Positions 1 through 13,421 of a DNA stretch of 64,000 nt are shown in pieces. The DNA comes from Mycobacterium ostraviense (GTDB taxonomy: Bacteria; Actinomycetota; Actinomycetes; Mycobacteriales; Mycobacteriaceae). Below the pieces are notes generated by a model. The model ran no database searches, was not told the origin of the DNA, and saw only the letters and a program-made list of their open reading frames with translations. Location of the stretch: assembly GCF_002705925.1 (NCBI RefSeq), contig NZ_NKRE01000001.1:600318-664317 (forward strand). Direction: 5' to 3'. A program made the translations under genes and the position numbers. Position 1 is the stretch's first letter. Each line of letters starts with the position of its first letter.

Positions 1-152
1 GCGCAGAACGGGCCGCTAGCACACCAGATCACGTCTTGCCCACTACGGGCCCCGAGTCGTCAGGGGCGGGCGCGGCGGGGCAACCGCCCCTGACGACTCG
101 GGGCCCGTAGTGGGCAAGACGTGATCTGGTGTGCTAGCGGCCCGTTCTGCGC
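1..152. repeat. Perfect 69-bp inverted repeat at the window edge
   Basis: Bases 1-69 are the exact reverse complement of bases 84-152, with a 14-base spacer at 70-83. The right arm contains the last codons and stop of the D-amino-acid dehydrogenase, so the left arm is a mirrored copy of that gene end. The symmetry reaches base 1 and may continue outside the window. A perfect long palindrome with a short loop is unstable in vivo and is typical of a fold-back chimera at a contig end, but a genuine inverted duplication is possible. Confidence 0.9.
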
Positions 153-1400
153 AACGGCTCGAATTCGCGTAGAGCTTGCGGTTGCTTGCCGGTGGTAATC
201 TGCTCGGCCAACAGCCGACCGGTCACCGGTCCGTGCGCCAGTCCCCACATGCCGTGTCCGCCGGCCACGAAGACGCCCGGTGACACCGCACCGATGACCG
301 GACGGCCGTCGGCGGCGATCGGTCGCGCGCCCACCCACACGTTGCTGCGTTCGGCCCATCGCACGCCACCCAGCAGCGGACCGGCCGAGGCCACAATGGC
401 CGCCACCCGTTGGTGGCATGACCGGGGCGTGCGGGTGGCGAAATTCCATGGTGCCCGAAACGCGCATCGCGCCGTGATGCGGCGTAGCCGCGACTCGCAC
501 GCTCGGCAGGTAGATGGGCCAGGGCATCGGGCGCTCGACCGGCACGGTGAACGAGTAACCGCGACCGGCCCGCACCGGTACGCCCAGCCGGCGGCCGGCC
601 AGTTGCGGCAACTGTGCGCCGGTAGCGATCACGGCGGCCTCGGTAATCAGCGGTGTGCCGCGGCGCGGCCGCACCGCAATACCGTTGGCCGCGTTGGCAA
701 TTTCGGCTACTTCCAGCGTGCGCAGCGTCGCCCCGCGGTTCACCACCGCGCGACCCAGAGCCGCCACGAAGCGGGCCGGGTCGATGAAACGCTGTCCGTT
801 GACGCTGAGCCCGACCCGGACCGCCCGGGACGCCAGCGGCACTTGCTCCCGCAGCGCCGCACCCGTCAATACGGTGATATCCGTTGTCTGGCCGGCCTTT
901 CCGAGTTCCTGCAGGTCTTCCCGGAATTGTTGTGCCGCTGCGGTGGAGTCGAATACCGCGGTGATGGGTGCATCGGTCACCGGTGCGTCGACCCCGTTGG
1001 CGATGAGGACGTCGAAAGCTTCGATGCAGTCCTCGTTGAGGATTGCGTTGGCCCGCAGCGCGCGCCGCCACGATGATCGCCGGCAGTGACCGGCGAACCG
1101 CACCAGGAACATCCCCAGGCCCATGTCTGCGGTCAACGGAATGTGCAGTGGTGCCGTCGAGTCGATCAGCGAACGTAATCCGTAGCGCAGCACTGCCGGC
1201 GAGTTGAGCGGCAGCGCCAATCCCGGCGCAATCCACCCGGCGTTGCCGCCGGAAGCGCCGGCGCCCACGCCGTCGCGATCCACCACCGTGACATCGACGC
1301 CCCGCTCCTGAAGGAACCATGCCGTCGACAATCCGACGATCCCGGCACCGACGACAACCACCGAACGAGGCCCACCGTCCATCCGCTCGACGCCGGCCAT
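134..1400 (-). pseudogene. D-amino-acid dehydrogenase (DadA-like FAD oxidoreductase), frameshifted
   Basis: The family oxidises D-amino acids to keto acids with FAD. The start at 1400 has a strong site, GGAGGTGTGTG before ATG. An N-terminal Rossmann motif (VVVVGAGIVGLSTAW) and a GNAGWIAPG segment support the family. The first frame reads correctly to about base 412, at ...HAPVMPP. The C-terminal part, VAAIVASAGP through VGARPIAADGRPVIG to GGHGMWGL, lies in another frame (134-406). Removing one C in the short run near 409-412 would restore a continuous protein of about 420 residues. The gene is either a one-base frameshift pseudogene or an assembly error. The downstream end lies in the terminal palindrome. 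Bases 1401-1522 hold no gene I can support. Confidence 0.8.
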
Positions 1401-1522
1401 CACACACCTCCATGTACTGAACTCTTGCTTGGTATTTCCCACGCTCCCCGAATGGGCGCCGCGGCGCTTGGCGTAGCCGGCCAATCACCCGAGGAGCCAT
1501 GGTGGTTCTGCGACAACACCCC

Positions 1523-2161
1523 TCAACGAGGTGCGGCCCTCGGACCGACACCGCGACAGCTCCTTGCGGACGGCCGCGATCGGCCGGCGGGTGCGCGGTC
1601 GACAACCGCCCAGACGCCGGCCAGCACAACGGCTGTCACGGCGGAAATCATCAGCCACGCCGACAATCCGGCTGCCACCGCATCGTCCAGCGCAGTCCTG
1701 ACTGGCAGGCCGACGTGGTAACTGTTCTCATCAACCCAGATGTCAACGGAATCACCGGCTTTCACGCCCCGCGGCGCATCCACCGGACCGCCGTGCTCGA
1801 CTCCCCCGACAACCCAGCGGGCCGGCACGCTGACCGTCTGCGGATCGGCAAGCTCTCGATGGGCGGCCCTGTCACTGGTGACCACCGCGGTGACCGACTG
1901 ACGGGTTTGCGCCTGCTCGGCGTAGAAGCGGCTACGGGATTCGTGCTCTTTGGTGCCCACAGCGACAACGATCGGCAGGCCGGCCAGCACCACCACCGCG
2001 ACCCAAATCGCAAGCAGCACCTGGAATCCGCGGGCGGTAGGCATGCGGGATAGCCACGCCACAAGCGGGTGCGGCCGGCGCAGGGTGTAGATGTCCATCG
2101 AGGCGTCGTCGCCTGATGTGCGGCCGGTGAGCCGGCGCCGGTCGGAACACGGGGTGGTCAT
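1523..2161 (-). CDS. Rv1733c-like two-helix membrane protein
   Basis: This 212-residue protein resembles the mycobacterial Rv1733c family from memory. It has an N-terminal region with the pattern PLVAWLSRMPTARG, then a hydrophobic helix (about residues 45-65, LLAIWVAVVVLAGLPIVVAV). A soluble extracytoplasmic segment follows, containing SRSRFYAEQAQTRQSVTAVV and VPARWVVGGVEHGG, and then a second helix around 165-190. The DSVDIWVDENS motif between the helices is also typical. The start at 2161 is preceded by AGGA at usable spacing. The Rv1733c paralogues of M. tuberculosis include dormancy-regulon members; nothing in this upstream region lets me assign regulation. Bases 2162-2276 hold no supported gene. 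Confidence 0.75.
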   Translation of the reverse strand: MTTPCSDRRRLTGRTSGDDASMDIYTLRRPHPLVAWLSRMPTARGFQVLLAIWVAVVVLAGLPIVVAVGTKEHESRSRFYAEQAQTRQSVTAVVTSDRAAHRELADPQTVSVPARWVVGGVEHGGPVDAPRGVKAGDSVDIWVDENSYHVGLPVRTALDDAVAAGLSAWLMISAVTAVVLAGVWAVVDRAPAGRSRPSARSCRGVGPRAAPR

Positions 2162-2276
2162 CGGACATTCCTATCGACGGGTTTGGCCGGAGGTTGACAA
2201 CCTCCAGGGTGGCGTCGCCAGGCGCCGCACTGTTTGCCGAAGTCCGACAACCCGGCCGTCGCGCGTTGTCGGGTTG

Positions 2277-3811
2277 CTACAGCGGCTCGTCCGCGTCGGT
2301 GGCCGCGAGCTCGATCGTCATAGCCAGCCGCTTCTTGGCGTCGTCCAGCGACAAAGTGGTGATCTCGGCCATCTTCCGCAGCCGGTAACGCACGGTGTTC
2401 TCGTGCACCCCCAGACGCTCACCGGCCCGCGCCGGGTCGCCCTGCTCCTCCAGCCAGGCCCGCAGCGTGGGCGCGTACTCGGTGGCGTTGGCAAGGTCGT
2501 GGCGGCGCAGCTCGGCCACCGGCCCACGGTCCGGCAACCGCCCGGACCTGGCCGCGGTGCGCAGTCGTTGCAGCAGGATGTCGTCCCAGGTCTGGTCGTA
2601 TGCCGGTGGGGCGGCGCTGCCCGCGGACAGCTGGTGCAGCGCCAGACACTCGTCGGCCTCTTGGCGCGCCGCGACGAGGTCGGCCACCTCCGCCGGTCCG
2701 CTGATGCCGGCCCACACCCGCATTCGCTCGGGCAGGGCCGCCCGTACATCGCTGACCCAGCGCCGCGCCGTTGCCGGCTGATCGCCGGGCAGCACGGTGT
2801 AGACGGTGTTGCCCGCCAACGCGCTGCGGCCCGGCCGTGACCAACCGAACCCCGTGGTGGCCCGCTCGAAAGCCAACAGCAGCGCGGCATCACGGTCGGC
2901 ACCGACGAACGCCCGCAACGCAATCACCCGCAGCGGACCGCGTGGCAATCCCAGCCTGCTGGCGACGGTGGCGGCGTCAATGGTGCCCTCCAGCAGCTGA
3001 ATCACCAGTTCGGATTCGACCTGGCGCTCCAAGTCGGCGCTGGCCCGCGACCGCAGCAGATGCAGGGCCACGGTATGCGCGCCGTCGGTCAACGCGGTGC
3101 GCTCGGCGCCGCTCAGCGGAGCCGAGCACGCCACCCATACCGATCCCAGGATTTCGCGTCCGCAACGGACAGCGACCACCATGCGCCCGGTCAGGCCGTG
3201 GTCGTGGTCCGCGGCAACGTAGAGCGGATCGTCGGACGTGGCCAGGTGAGCCATAACTCCGTGCTCGTCGAGCCACCGGCGCAGTTGCTCCGGTGTCTGG
3301 CGACCCAGGATCGTCGCCACCCGCGCCGGGTCGGCGTGGTGCTGCAACCGTGAGTAGGCCAGGACCCGCAGTAGCCGATCTTCGATGGTCACGGCTCCGC
3401 CGGTGGCCTCGGCCAGGCTGTCGGCCAGCGCGAACAAGTCGGTGGGACCACGACCGGATTCCGTCTCGCGCCCCTCCAGCACCAGCCCGTAGACCACCGC
3501 GGCGACCTCGCTCCAGGACACCGACGGGTCCAGCACCATGACCGCGCCCGCCTCGACGTCACCCTCCAATGTCATGGGCTGTTCGCCGTCACGGGTCAAC
3601 ACCACCACAGCCCGGGCCGACGCCGCCCATTGAACCGCTTCGCCGACGGGCTCGCGCCGATCGCCAGCAACACATCTCCGACCACCGGACGGGCCGCGGC
3701 TGCTTCGTGGATCACCACACTGCGCAGTTCCGTCGACCTGGGCAACGACGACCACCGTAGCCGGACCCCGTAACCACCCAACACATTCACCAAGCGGTCC
3801 AACGTGATCAC
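2277..3811 (-). pseudogene. PucR/CdaR-type transcription regulator, frameshifted near its N-terminus
   Basis: The C-terminal end is a PucR-family helix-turn-helix: RAGERLGVHENTVRYRLRKM. Before it lies a GGDEF-like central domain (PLRVIALRAFVGADRDA, then ARQEADECLALHQL). The N-terminal PucR domain, starting [18 protein letters not shown] at 3811, is in a different frame from the rest. It joins the main frame at about 3650, where GASPSA should continue EAVQWAASARAVVVLTRDG. One missing C in GTCGGCGAA would explain this. The longer in-frame extension upstream to 4157 is antisense to the oxidoreductase and I reject it. The gene is divergent from the oxidoreductase at 3898, with an 86-base shared promoter region, so it may have controlled that gene. 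Intact status depends on whether the frameshift is real. Confidence 0.8.
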
Positions 3812-3897
3812 GAGCCGCCCCTAAATCCGGACTGTTCACCCAGCGTAATTCGGAATCGAGCGGATCCCGAAAATGGCCTGCACATAGGATTTCGGCC

Positions 3898-5385
3898 ATG
3901 GCGGCCGACCAACAGGAACAGACATACGACCAGACATTCGACCAGACATACGACGTAGTGGTGCTCGGGGCGGGTCCGGTGGGCCAGAATGTCGCGGACC
4001 GCACCCGGGCGGCCGGCCTGGACGTCGCGGTGGTCGAACGTGAGCTCGTTGGGGGCGAGTGTTCGTATTGGGCCTGCGTGCCCAGCAAGTCGCTGCTGCG
4101 TCCGGTCCGCGCGGTCTCTGACGCGCGCCGGGTCGAGGGGGCGCGCGAGGCGGTCACCGGCTCGATAGACCCGGCCGGTGTCTTCGGCCGCCGCGACCGC
4201 TACGTGAACGACTGGGACGACACCGGCCAGGTCGACTGGGTGGCCGGTATCGGAGCGACGCTGGTCCGTGGGCATGGACGGTTGGACGGTCCGCGACGAG
4301 TTGTGGTCACGACACCCAGCGGCAGGGAGGTGGTGCTGGCCGTCCGGCACGCGGTCGTCATCTGCACCGGAAGCCGGACCGCGATCCCCGACTTGCCCGG
4401 CCTAGCCGAAGCTCGACCCTGGACCAACCGCGAAGCCAACGACAGTAGCGATGTCCCGAACCGGCTCGCCGTTGTCGGGGCCGGCGGCGTCGGTGTCGAA
4501 ATGGCAACGGCCTGGCAAGGATTGGGCTCGAAGGTGACCTTACTGGCCAGAGGCTCGCGCCTACTGCCGCGGATGGAGCCTTTTGTGGGAGAGCTGGTCG
4601 GCCGCGGTCTAGCGGAGGCTGGTGTGGACGTGCGCACGGGTGTGACAGTCCGCGAACTCAGCCGGGCATACCCCTACTGCCCGCTGGCGCTCGCGTTGAC
4701 CGACGGCACCGAGCTCGAGGTCGACGAAATCCTTTTTGCCACCGGCCGAAAGCCCCTCACCGACCATATCGGCTTGGAAACAGTCGGATTAACCCCCGGC
4801 AGCTGGCTCGATGTCGACGACACCTGCTGCGTGCGCGCCGTCGACGATGGTTGGCTCTACGCGGCCGGCGACGTCAATCACCGTGCGCTGCTGACCCATC
4901 AGGGAAAATACCAAGCGCGCATTGCCGGTGCGGCCATCGGCGCCCGTGCCGCGGGCACGCCGCTGGACACCGCGCCGTGGGGCGTTCATGCGACCACCGC
5001 AGACCATCACGCCGTGCCGCAGGCCCTCTTCACCGACCCCGAAGTCGCCGCGGTCGGCCTCACGGAGGAACAGGCGGTGCAGGCCGGGCACCGGGTCAAG
5101 GCCATCGACGTCGAAATCGGGGACGTCGTCATGGGAGCAAAGCTCTATGCCGACGGGTACACGGGCCGGGTACGCATGGTGGTTGACGTCGATCGCGGCC
5201 ACCTGCTCGGCGTGACCATGGTCGGCCCGGGTGTCACCGAGCTGCTGCACTCGGCCACCATCGCCGTCGCCGCCCAGGTGCCCATCGACCGGTTGTGGCA
5301 CGCCGTGCCGTGCTTCCCGACCGTCAGCGAATTATGGCTGCGGCTTCTCGAGGCCTACCGCGATTCGTTTTTCGTGGTCGTTTAG
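3898..5385 (+). CDS. FAD/NAD(P)-dependent disulfide-reductase-like oxidoreductase
   Basis: This 495-residue protein belongs to the pyridine nucleotide-disulfide oxidoreductase family (lipoamide dehydrogenase, mercuric reductase). It has an FAD Rossmann motif, [14 protein letters not shown] (about 20-33). The redox-active pair lies in [13 protein letters not shown] (C55 and C60, CxxxxC). A second dinucleotide fold reads [13 protein letters not shown], and the FAD-binding segment ends YAAGDVN. The C-terminal dimer domain has FPTVSE where the family usually has HPTxSE, so the catalytic histidine appears to be replaced by phenylalanine. The extreme N-terminus has a short repeat, [11 protein letters not shown]. 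The substrate is not predictable. It is divergent from the PucR-type gene, a plausible regulator. Confidence 0.85.
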   Translation: MAADQQEQTYDQTFDQTYDVVVLGAGPVGQNVADRTRAAGLDVAVVERELVGGECSYWACVPSKSLLRPVRAVSDARRVEGAREAVTGSIDPAGVFGRRDRYVNDWDDTGQVDWVAGIGATLVRGHGRLDGPRRVVVTTPSGREVVLAVRHAVVICTGSRTAIPDLPGLAEARPWTNREANDSSDVPNRLAVVGAGGVGVEMATAWQGLGSKVTLLARGSRLLPRMEPFVGELVGRGLAEAGVDVRTGVTVRELSRAYPYCPLALALTDGTELEVDEILFATGRKPLTDHIGLETVGLTPGSWLDVDDTCCVRAVDDGWLYAAGDVNHRALLTHQGKYQARIAGAAIGARAAGTPLDTAPWGVHATTADHHAVPQALFTDPEVAAVGLTEEQAVQAGHRVKAIDVEIGDVVMGAKLYADGYTGRVRMVVDVDRGHLLGVTMVGPGVTELLHSATIAVAAQVPIDRLWHAVPCFPTVSELWLRLLEAYRDSFFVVV

Positions 5386-5397
5386 CAGCCCGGTGAG

Positions 5398-5805
5398 TCA
5401 GCCGTCCGGCTCGTCGTCGCTGTCGATGATCCGCCGGTTACCCAACGTGCTGTCGACCCAGCGCAGCATCGGAAGCTGTGGGAATTGCGGAAATTCCCAG
5501 CGACGCGCGGGCAGGTCGGTGACGTCGCCCAGAGATCGGACCACTGCCTGGGTCAGGCCCATGATGGCCGCCATCACCGGCAGCAGCGGCTGCAGCGGCT
5601 TGGCCGCCGAGCGGACCGTACTGATCCGGCGGGCCAGGATCAGGCGCTCGATGCTGTGATACAGCCAAGCGCCGACGCCCAGCGCATAAATCGACAGCGC
5701 CGAGGCGACAATGGCCCAGCCGTAGGCAGCGCAGATCACCGCGCCCAGCACCACCGCCGCGGCCATCCAGGCGGCGATCACGACACGCAATTCGAGTCTG
5801 CTCAT
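5398..5805 (-). CDS. Conserved mycobacterial membrane protein of unknown function, Rv2532c position
   Basis: This 135-residue protein has a hydrophobic N-terminal half with two likely helices (about residues 8-50, [20 protein letters not shown] and [14 protein letters not shown]). A basic stretch follows, and the tail is acidic, ending DSDDEPDG. I chose the ATG at 5805 because it overlaps the nusB stop as ATGA and has AAGGA eight bases upstream; a GTG at 5811 is too close to that site. Its position after nusB matches Rv2532c in M. tuberculosis from memory. It converges on the oxidoreductase, with 12 bases between the two stops. The function is unknown. Confidence 0.75.
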   Translation of the reverse strand: MSRLELRVVIAAWMAAAVVLGAVICAAYGWAIVASALSIYALGVGAWLYHSIERLILARRISTVRSAAKPLQPLLPVMAAIMGLTQAVVRSLGDVTDLPARRWEFPQFPQLPMLRWVDSTLGNRRIIDSDDEPDG

Positions 5806-6326
5806 GAACACGATCCTTGGTTTTCCGGCAGGCGTTCCGCATCTCCAGGCACCGCCCGGCGGACCGCGTGAGCGGCGGCGCGGATCTGCGGCGTCACCAG
5901 CATGACTTGTCCCAGCACTCCGTTGACGAAGCCGGGCGACTCGTCGGTGGACAGTTCCTTAGCCAGCTCGACGGCCTCGTCGACGGCTACCGGTTCGGGG
6001 ACGTCGTCGGCATGCAGCAATTCCCACACCGAGACCCGCAGAATGGCGCGATCCACCGCGGGCAGCCGATCCAGCGTCCAGCCCTGCAGATGTGCGGCGA
6101 TCAGGTCGTCGATGTGGGCGGCATCCTCACTGACGCCGCGCGCCACCGCGGCCGTGTAGGGATGCAACGGCGCGACTTCCGGCTTGGCTGCCGCCAGTGC
6201 GGTGCGGGACTCGACCACCTCGACCGGGCTCATGCCCCGCGCCTCGGCCTCGAACAACAGGTCCACCGCGCGTTTGCGGGCCTGATGGCGTCCTTTAACC
6301 GGCTTGCCCGGTTTTCCCTCGGGCAT
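5802..6326 (-). CDS. nusB: Transcription antitermination factor NusB
   Basis: NusB pairs with NusE (ribosomal S10) on boxA RNA for antitermination of rRNA operons. The 174-residue protein has the family pattern: [19 protein letters not shown] at the N-terminus, then [15 protein letters not shown], then [24 protein letters not shown] near the C-terminus. The start at 6326 lies two bases after the efp stop, so the genes are cotranscribed and probably translationally coupled. It has a longer C-terminal tail than short NusB proteins, usual for mycobacteria. Confidence 0.95.
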   Translation of the reverse strand: MPEGKPGKPVKGRHQARKRAVDLLFEAEARGMSPVEVVESRTALAAAKPEVAPLHPYTAAVARGVSEDAAHIDDLIAAHLQGWTLDRLPAVDRAILRVSVWELLHADDVPEPVAVDEAVELAKELSTDESPGFVNGVLGQVMLVTPQIRAAAHAVRRAVPGDAERLPENQGSCS

Positions 6327-6328
6327 GC

Positions 6329-6892
6329 TCAGGCGTTGACCCTGCCCAGGTAGCTGCCGTCGCGCGAATCGACCTTCAGCTTGTCCCCGGTGTTGATGAA
6401 CAGCGGCACCTGGATCTGGGCGCCGGTCTCCAGCGTTGCCGGTTTGGTGCCGGCGCTGGACCGGTCGCCCTGCAGGCCCGGCTCGGTGTGGGTGACTTCG
6501 AGTTCGACGGTTACCGGCAGCTCGATGTACAGCGGTGCCCCGTTGTGGAAGGCCACCTGCACCGGCATGCCCTCCAGCAGAAACCGCGCGGCGTCGCCGA
6601 CCAGGGACTCCGGCAGCGGGTGCTGCTCGTAGTCCTGGCTGTCCATGAACACGAAGTCCGAGCCGTCGCGGTACAGGTAGGTGGTGTCGCGGCGGTCCAC
6701 GGTGGCGGTCTCCACCTTCACCCCGGCGTTGTAGGTCTTGTCGACGACCTTGCCCGACAGCACGTTCTTCAGCTTGGTGCGCACGAACGCCGGTCCCTTG
6801 CCCGGCTTGACGTGCTGAAACTCGACGATCTGCCACAGCTGCCCATCGATCGCCAGGACAAGTCCGTTCTTGAAGTCAGCGGTGGTCGCCAC
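6329..6892 (-). CDS. efp: Elongation factor P
   Basis: EF-P relieves ribosome stalling at polyproline stretches by binding between the P and E sites. The 187-residue length is normal. The domain I loop reads [15 protein letters not shown], with the lysine that is modified in some bacteria; domain III carries [21 protein letters not shown] and ends [19 protein letters not shown]. It follows pepQ by 15 bases and precedes nusB by two, as in other mycobacteria. This window encodes several proline-rich proteins (SecD and the Rv2560-like gene), which are typical EF-P clients. Confidence 0.97.
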   Translation of the reverse strand: MATTADFKNGLVLAIDGQLWQIVEFQHVKPGKGPAFVRTKLKNVLSGKVVDKTYNAGVKVETATVDRRDTTYLYRDGSDFVFMDSQDYEQHPLPESLVGDAARFLLEGMPVQVAFHNGAPLYIELPVTVELEVTHTEPGLQGDRSSAGTKPATLETGAQIQVPLFINTGDKLKVDSRDGSYLGRVNA

Positions 6893-6907
6893 GGTCTGCT
6901 AAATCTC

Positions 6908-8026
6908 CTACAAAATGGCCAGTTCCTTGGGGAACCGGGTCAACAACTCCGGGGTCTGTCCGGCGCTTTCTGAGGCGCCTGGCGTCTTAGAGGGCACTAC
7001 CAATGTGTCCTCAATGCGGACACCGCCGCGGCCGGGTAGATAGACGCCGGGCTCCACGGTCACCACGGAGCCCGCAAGTAGTGTACCGGCGGATGTCGCC
7101 CCGATGCCCGGCGCTTCGTGTATCTGCAGGCCAACGCCGTGTCCCAGACCGTGGCCGAAATTGTCGCCGTAGCCCGCGTCGGTGATCAACTGGCGCGCGG
7201 CGGCGTCGACCTCACGCAGCTCGGCACCCGGGCGCAACGCGTCGCGACCGGCCTGCTGCGCCTGGGAGACCAGCTGGTAGAGCTCCAGCTGCCAGTCGGC
7301 CGCCTTGCCCAGCACGAAGGTGCGGGTCATGTCGGAGTGATAGCCGGCGACCAGCGCGCCGAAGTCGATCTTGACGAAGTCACCCGTGGCCAGCACCGCG
7401 TCGGTGGGCCGGTGGTGCGGGATGGCCGAATTCGGTCCGGCCGCCACGATCGTCTCGAACGACACCGCGTCGGCGCCGTGATCGAACATCAGCCCTTCCA
7501 GGTCGCGGGCCACCTCCCGCTCGGTGCGTCCCGGGCGCAGACCGCCGCGCCGCACCAGGTCGGTCAGCGCGGCGTCGGCCGCTTCGCAGGCCAGCCGCAG
7601 CAATGCGAGCTCACCGGCATCCTTGACCTCCCGCAGCGTCTCCACTGTCCCGGAAGCCCGGACCAGCTCGGTGCCGGTGTCCTGCAGGCCGGCCGTCAGG
7701 GCATCCAAACCGTCCACCGTGACCACATGGCTCTCGAAACCCAGCCTGCCGACGCCGCATTCGGCCGCCCGGCAGCTCAGGTGACGGCCGAGCGCCCGCT
7801 CGATGACCACCTCGAGGTCGGGGGCCTGCTGGGCGGCCTGAGTACGGTACCTGCCGTCGGTGGCCAACACCGCTTCGCGTTCGTCGGCGAACACCAGCAA
7901 CGCGCCGTTGGAGCCGCTGAAACCGGATAGATATCGGACATTTACCAGGTCGGTGACCAGCATCGCATCCAGTCCGGCGGCACCGATTTTAGCTTTCAGG
8001 TCGTGTCGACGCTGGGAATGTGTCAC
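6908..8026 (-). CDS. pepQ: Xaa-Pro aminopeptidase/dipeptidase, M24 family
   Basis: This is a cytosolic dimetal peptidase that removes residues next to proline. The 372-residue protein has a creatinase-type N-terminal domain with VRYLSGFSGSNGALLV, then the pita-bread catalytic domain. Metal ligands appear in VKIDFGALVAGYHSDMTRTF (two Asp), in GHGLGHGVGLQIHEAPG (His) and in VVTVEPGVYLPGRGGVRIEDTL (two Glu). It heads the pepQ-efp-nusB unit. The next gene upstream (8059) is divergent, with a 32-base gap, so the two promoters must be very compact. Confidence 0.95.
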   Translation of the reverse strand: MTHSQRRHDLKAKIGAAGLDAMLVTDLVNVRYLSGFSGSNGALLVFADEREAVLATDGRYRTQAAQQAPDLEVVIERALGRHLSCRAAECGVGRLGFESHVVTVDGLDALTAGLQDTGTELVRASGTVETLREVKDAGELALLRLACEAADAALTDLVRRGGLRPGRTEREVARDLEGLMFDHGADAVSFETIVAAGPNSAIPHHRPTDAVLATGDFVKIDFGALVAGYHSDMTRTFVLGKAADWQLELYQLVSQAQQAGRDALRPGAELREVDAAARQLITDAGYGDNFGHGLGHGVGLQIHEAPGIGATSAGTLLAGSVVTVEPGVYLPGRGGVRIEDTLVVPSKTPGASESAGQTPELLTRFPKELAIL

Positions 8027-8058
8027 GACCGTTGACGCTACAGCTACGCTGAACTCCC

Positions 8059-8819
8059 ATGACTAACTGGATGCTGCGCGGACTGGTGTTCGCCGCCGCG
8101 ATGGTCGTTCTACGTCTTTTTCAGGGGGCGCTGATCAACGCCTGGCAGACTCAGGCCGGATTGATCAGCCTGGTGCTTCTGGCGTTGTACATCATCGCCG
8201 TCGTGGTATGGGGACTCACCGACGGAAACGCCGACGCCAAGGCCAATCCCGACCCCGACCGCCGCGAAGACCTGGCCATGACCTGGCTGCTGGCCGGCCT
8301 GGCAGCCGGGGTCCTCAGCGGTGCGGTGACCTGGCTCATCGCCGTTTTCTACAACGGCGTCTACACCGGCGGGCTGATCAACGAACTGACGACGTTTGCG
8401 GCCTTCACCGCGCTCATCGTGTTCCTGTTCGCGATCACCGGGGTGGCCGTCGCCCGCTGGCGTATCGACCGCAACGCTCCCCCACCCCCCGCGCACGACG
8501 GATCCAGGGGTCGTGGCGACACCGACGTATTCTCCGCGGTGCGCGCCGACGAGACACCGACCGGGGAGATCCAGGCCCCCCGGGCGGAGGCGCAGGCCAC
8601 CGCACCCACCGCCGTTGCCACCGTCGAACGCGAAGCACCCACCGAGACGATCGCCACCGCAGAGCATGAGTCTCCGACCGAGGTGATCCGCACCGGCGAG
8701 TCCGAGGCCCCCACCGAGACGATCCCCACCAGCGACTCCGAGGCACGCACCGAGGCGATCCGCCTGGAAAACGACGAGACCAACCCCGTTCCCAAGCCCG
8801 ATCACAAGCCCAAGCAGGA

Positions 8820-8823
<4 letters not shown>
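8059..8823 (+). CDS. Conserved membrane protein with four C-terminal PTExI repeats (Rv2536 position)
   Basis: This 254-residue protein has an N-terminal membrane domain with four likely helices: [51 protein letters not shown] and [20 protein letters not shown]. The cytoplasmic or exported tail from about residue 145 is low-complexity and acidic. Residues 192-239 hold four tandem 12-residue units with threonines at 195, 207, 219 and 231 in the contexts APTETI, SPTEVI, APTETI and ARTEAI. The stop overlaps the converging aroQ stop (TTAG shared). The position matches Rv2536 of M. tuberculosis from memory. The function is unknown; a phosphothreonine docking tail is a guess. Confidence 0.8.
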
Positions 8824-12101
<3,278 letters not shown>

Positions 12102-12225
12102 CCGAACATCTTCCCATGTGGACGCCCTGTGCTCGCTGACCGGCTGGAGGCCGTATGTCGCCGACAAGCGCCACCCGTGTTGTGCGCACCTGCCGTGCCG
12201 ACGCCTTGTCCGTCGGTTCCGACGA

Positions 12226-12636
12226 CTAGCGGACTGCGCCGGGCGATGCGGTCACCAGCCCGACCTCGAGGCAGCCGGCCAACAAACGATGGTCATAGGT
12301 CACAAACGCGCTCAGCTCCCGCTTGATCTGCGTGGCCGCTGCGAGGTGAATCGCGTCGAGCGAGCGCAGGGTGGCCGGGCCGATCGTTTCGGCGAGATTC
12401 ATCACCGGCGCGGTGAGCGGAAGAATGTCGAGCCCGTCCAGAAGGTAGCGTGCACGTTCGACGTGGGCCGGGTCCCCGTACCGGGCAACGACTCTCATCA
12501 ACTCGACCCGTCCGAGCGCGCTCGTCGCCGCGAATTCGCCCTGTTCTCGTTGCGAAGTCAGCCAGCTGCGCAGATCGGCCGTCTCCGGTTCAGCGATGAG
12601 CAATTTGGTCAGAGCCGACGTGTCCAGGTAAATCAC
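12226..12636 (-). CDS. VapC-type PIN-domain ribonuclease toxin
   Basis: VapC toxins are Mg2+-dependent RNases that cut tRNA or rRNA and are neutralised by VapB. The 136-residue protein shows the four PIN acidic residues: D5 in [10 protein letters not shown]45 in [10 protein letters not shown]94 in [11 protein letters not shown] and D115 in FVTYDHRLL. It overlaps the antitoxin gene by four bases. M. tuberculosis has a larger toxin-antitoxin cluster between aroC and the prepilin-peptidase gene; only one pair is present here. I do not assign a numbered paralogue. Confidence 0.93.
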   Translation of the reverse strand: MIYLDTSALTKLLIAEPETADLRSWLTSQREQGEFAATSALGRVELMRVVARYGDPAHVERARYLLDGLDILPLTAPVMNLAETIGPATLRSLDAIHLAAATQIKRELSAFVTYDHRLLAGCLEVGLVTASPGAVR

Positions 12637-12911
12637 TGCTCGTCGCGCATCTCGTCGAGAACATCGGAGAGAGTGCGCTTGCGATCCGGCGCCGGTGTTG
12701 CTGTCACCTCGAAAAGGTTCTGCGGGCGTGGGGCCGCAATCACGGCGCCTGATTCGATCAGGGCTTCGCGAGAACGCTCTGCCGCCCGCACCGGAACAAG
12801 TCGGGCGACGAGCCGCCCGTTATTGGTGATGCCGAGTTCCTCGCCAGCTTCAACCCGGGCGAGATACCGCGATGCGTGCTGCCGGAGCTCTCGGACGCCA
12901 ATCACTTCCAC
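12633..12911 (-). CDS. VapB-type antitoxin, Phd/YefM fold
   Basis: The antitoxin is 92 residues. The N-terminal DNA-binding domain reads [37 protein letters not shown], the Phd/YefM pattern. The C-terminal part (residues 60-92) would wrap the toxin. The gene sits upstream of vapC and overlaps it by four bases, standard for these operons. Autoregulation through the short AT-richer region at 12912-12935 (tagcactcaatgtgctac, containing the inverted AGCAC/GTGCT) is likely but not shown. Confidence 0.92.
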   Translation of the reverse strand: MEVIGVRELRQHASRYLARVEAGEELGITNNGRLVARLVPVRAAERSREALIESGAVIAAPRPQNLFEVTATPAPDRKRTLSDVLDEMRDEQ

Positions 12912-12969
12912 GGCTACCTATGGTAGCACTCAATGTGCTACATCGCGGTCGGGCGCACGCAACCCCGGC

Positions 12970-13410
12970 TCACATCACCACCAGTGCCAGTGCGCCGGCG
13001 GTGGCCAGACACATCGACGGGCCGTGCGGCAAGGTGGCGGCGCTGTCGGCGCCGCCGATAATCCGGGCAACCAGGCCGCACACCGCCGTGAGCAGCGGCG
13101 CCGCCAGCGCCGCCAGAAACCACACGTCGGCACCGAAGCAGCCGGTCAACCCGCCCACGCCGACCGCCAGCTTGATGTCACCGGCGCCCATCGCCGCCGG
13201 AGTGACCAGGTGCACCAGCAGGTACACCCCGGCCAACGCGGCCGCGCCGGCCAGCGCCGGCACGCCTCGGCCCGCAACCAGCGCGCCGAGCAGGATCACC
13301 GCGGCCCCGGGCACGGTCAACGCGTTAGGTAACCGCCGCTCCCGGACGTCGTAGCCGCACAGCACTGCCATCCACAGCGCAACCGCCGCCGCCAGCGTGC
13401 CCATCCACAT
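12970..13410 (-). CDS. Prepilin-peptidase-like membrane aspartyl protease (Rv2551c position)
   Basis: This 146-residue integral membrane protein has the type IV prepilin peptidase catalytic domain alone, without the N-terminal methylase domain. The first catalytic Asp is in GYDVRERRLPNALTVPG and the second in the signature MGAGDIKLA. About six helices are predicted from hydrophobicity. I used the ATG at 13410; a longer start at 13446 would overlap aroE. No prepilin gene is visible in the window, so the substrate is unknown. Confidence 0.85.
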   Translation of the reverse strand: MWMGTLAAAVALWMAVLCGYDVRERRLPNALTVPGAAVILLGALVAGRGVPALAGAAALAGVYLLVHLVTPAAMGAGDIKLAVGVGGLTGCFGADVWFLAALAAPLLTAVCGLVARIIGGADSAATLPHGPSMCLATAGALALVVM

Positions 13411-13421
13411 CTCGGGGCACG

